Shown piece by piece: positions 4,763 to 6,166 of a DNA stretch of 6,166 bases. The notes below the pieces were generated by a model, which worked only from the letters and a program-made list of their open reading frames with translations, had not been told where the DNA came from and did no database searches. The stretch is from the NCBI GenBank assembly GCA_016191305.1, contig JACPOX010000026.1, forward strand, positions 1-6,166, given 5' to 3'. This DNA is from Legionella longbeachae (GTDB lineage Bacteria > Pseudomonadota > Gammaproteobacteria > Legionellales > Legionellaceae). Each line of letters starts with the position of its first letter. Position 1 is the first letter of the stretch. The position numbers were made by a program, and so were the translations under genes.

Positions 4763-6166
4763 ATGAAACCCTACGCAGAAGAGTACATGCCCCATCAATC
4801 ATCCTTTCGTGATCCTTCAGGGTTTATTTTTACCCATCAAGGAAACATTCACAGACAGGTAAATTTAATTTATCGCCCTCATTATGATCATCTAATGCAT
4901 TCGGGGTTGTATAAGAAGTTAATAGATAAAAATTGGCTTGTTCCGCATACAGAACTGGAGTCTGCTCCGTTTTCCGAGGAAGCTTACAAGATCTTACTTC
5001 CTATGCAGCTTCAATTTATTTCTTATCCTTATGAATGGTCCTTCAGTCAACTGAAAGATGCAGCTTTACTTACTCTTGATCTACAAGAGCTTTCAATGAA
5101 GTATGGTATGACCATTAAGGATGCTTCTGCATACAACATACAGTTTGAACAGGGACGTGCGATATTCATGGACACACTTTCCTTTGAAATATATGAAGAG
5201 GGGCAGCCTTGGGAAGCCTACAAACAGTTTTGCCAACACTTTCTGGCACCACTGGTTTTAATGTCAAAAAAGGATATAAGGCTAGGGCAGCTTTTGCGAG
5301 TTTATATTGATGGCATCCCTCTTGATCTAGCAAGTTCTTTGCTCTCAAAACGTACGTGGACAAATCCCGGATTATTAATGCATCTTCATCTCCATGCAAG
5401 AATGCAGAAGTTTTATTCTCAAACAAGTAAAACGAAGCATTCAAATAATCAACGAAAAGCGCAACTTAGTAAGAAAGGATTTATGGGACTTTTACACTCT
5501 TTGCGTCAAACAATTAAAAAACTTGAGTGGAAACCTGTGGGTACAGAATGGGCAGATTACTACCAGGCAACAAATTATTCAGATTCTTCATTTGAAGAAA
5601 AGAACAGAATCGTGAAGCAGTATTTGCAATTGATCAAACCAAAAGTAGTTTGGGATCTTGGGGCTAATACAGGACATTTCAGCCGTTTGGCTAGTGAAAT
5701 GGGGGCAACTACAACCTTAGCTTTTGATATTGACCCAGGAGCAGTGGAAATAAATTATCGAATGATAAAAAAGCATGGACACCAATCGTTGCTTCCTCTT
5801 TTACTGGAATTAACCAACCCGACTCCAAATTTAGGCTGGTCTAACAAGGAACGCGATTCTTTGATGGATCGTGGGCCTGCCGATTGTATTATGGCGCTTG
5901 CATTGATTCATCACTTGGCCATATCAAACAATATACCCTTAAACCGTATCGCTTCATTTTTTGCCCAAATAGGTGATCACTTAATTATTGAGTTTGTACC
6001 CAAATCAGATAGTCAAGTTAAAAGATTACTGCAATCGCGAAAGGATATTTTTGAAAACTATACGAGAAAAAATTTTGAAAATGTGTTTAGTACTTATTTT
6101 TCCATAAGTTGTATCAATGAAGTGGCGGGATCTGAACGAATACTTTACTTGATGACAAAAAATAAT
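4763..6166 (+). CDS. NoeA-like class I SAM-dependent methyltransferase with N-terminal kinase-like region (no stop before window end)
   Basis: The frame runs 468 codons to the last base without a stop. Because the sequence ends in a polar tail (LYLMTKNN) after the expected last strand, the stop is probably just outside. The C-terminal part (about 265-468) is a Rossmann methyltransferase: motif I is VVWDLGANTGHFSRLA (295-310), the acidic ribose-binding residue lies in FDIDPG (321-326), and a motif IV-like region with ALALIHHL (378-385) follows. The N-terminal part (about 15-215) carries the signatures of proteins annotated as NoeA-like methyltransferases: FRDPSGF, SGLY, ISYPYEWSFSQLKDAALLTL, KDASAYNIQF, FMDTLSF and FCQHFLAPL. 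In it, Asp120, Asn125 and Asp137 have nearly the spacing of the catalytic and metal-binding residues of APH/kinase-fold enzymes (D-x4-N, then D 12 residues on). The methyl acceptor is unknown. The start ATG is 4 bp after the upstream stop, with AAGAG (4749-4753) as a modest ribosome site, indicating translational coupling. Cytosolic; no membrane segments. Confidence 0.85.
   Translation, partial: MKPYAEEYMPHQSSFRDPSGFIFTHQGNIHRQVNLIYRPHYDHLMHSGLYKKLIDKNWLVPHTELESAPFSEEAYKILLPMQLQFISYPYEWSFSQLKDAALLTLDLQELSMKYGMTIKDASAYNIQFEQGRAIFMDTLSFEIYEEGQPWEAYKQFCQHFLAPLVLMSKKDIRLGQLLRVYIDGIPLDLASSLLSKRTWTNPGLLMHLHLHARMQKFYSQTSKTKHSNNQRKAQLSKKGFMGLLHSLRQTIKKLEWKPVGTEWADYYQATNYSDSSFEEKNRIVKQYLQLIKPKVVWDLGANTGHFSRLASEMGATTTLAFDIDPGAVEINYRMIKKHGHQSLLPLLLELTNPTPNLGWSNKERDSLMDRGPADCIMALALIHHLAISNNIPLNRIASFFAQIGDHLIIEFVPKSDSQVKRLLQSRKDIFENYTRKNFENVFSTYFSISCINEVAGSERILYLMTKNN

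Noticed and set aside
5166..5444. 92-codon frame on the - strand
   Set aside because: Antisense to the methyltransferase gene, whose motifs are continuous through this stretch.
5394..5615. 73-codon frame on the + strand
   Set aside because: Out-of-frame shadow inside the methyltransferase gene, in the linker between its two domains.

Overview
The window looks like AT-rich gammaproteobacterial chromosome, most likely from Legionella or a close relative. This rests on the strong A+T bias (heaviest in the first 1.8 kb), two adjacent host-interaction-type orphan genes of which one ends in a eukaryotic-style CaaX box, and an ordinary housekeeping folate gene beside them. The genus is inferred from style and gene content, not from a marker gene.

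Layout. (1) Positions 9-1758, + strand: two genes in tandem. The first encodes a 186-aa soluble protein ending in Cys-Asn-Ile-Leu, a possible prenylation signal. The second encodes a 384-aa soluble protein of unknown function with two glycine-rich motifs. A perfect 8-bp inverted repeat fills the gap between them, from the first stop codon to the second Shine-Dalgarno. (2) 1759-1863: short convergent spacer with one small hairpin. (3) 1864-2442, - strand: 5-formyltetrahydrofolate cyclo-ligase (fau/ygfA), with a plausible sigma70 promoter just upstream. (4) 2443-2724: divergent intergenic region holding the fau promoter, an extended -10 promoter facing right, and a doubtful 48-codon ORF. (5) 2725-6166, + strand: a two-gene unit with 4 bp between the genes. 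The first is a five-helix membrane protein with a periplasmic sulfatase/phosphotransferase-type catalytic domain and an extra C-terminal beta-rich domain. The second is a NoeA-like protein that reaches the window edge without a stop codon. It has a class I SAM methyltransferase domain at the C-terminus and, at the N-terminus, what reads like the catalytic core of a protein-kinase-like phosphotransferase.

Working together. The right-hand pair is best read as part of a cell-surface glycan modification pathway, with a periplasmic enzyme transferring or removing a phospho-group and a cytosolic kinase-like/methyltransferase protein. The most interesting hypothesis is that the second protein is a rearranged analogue of WbdD-type enzymes, which cap O-polysaccharide chains with phosphate and methyl groups. 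The left-hand pair are candidate secreted effectors. No tRNA, rRNA, CRISPR array, insertion sequence or phage gene is visible.
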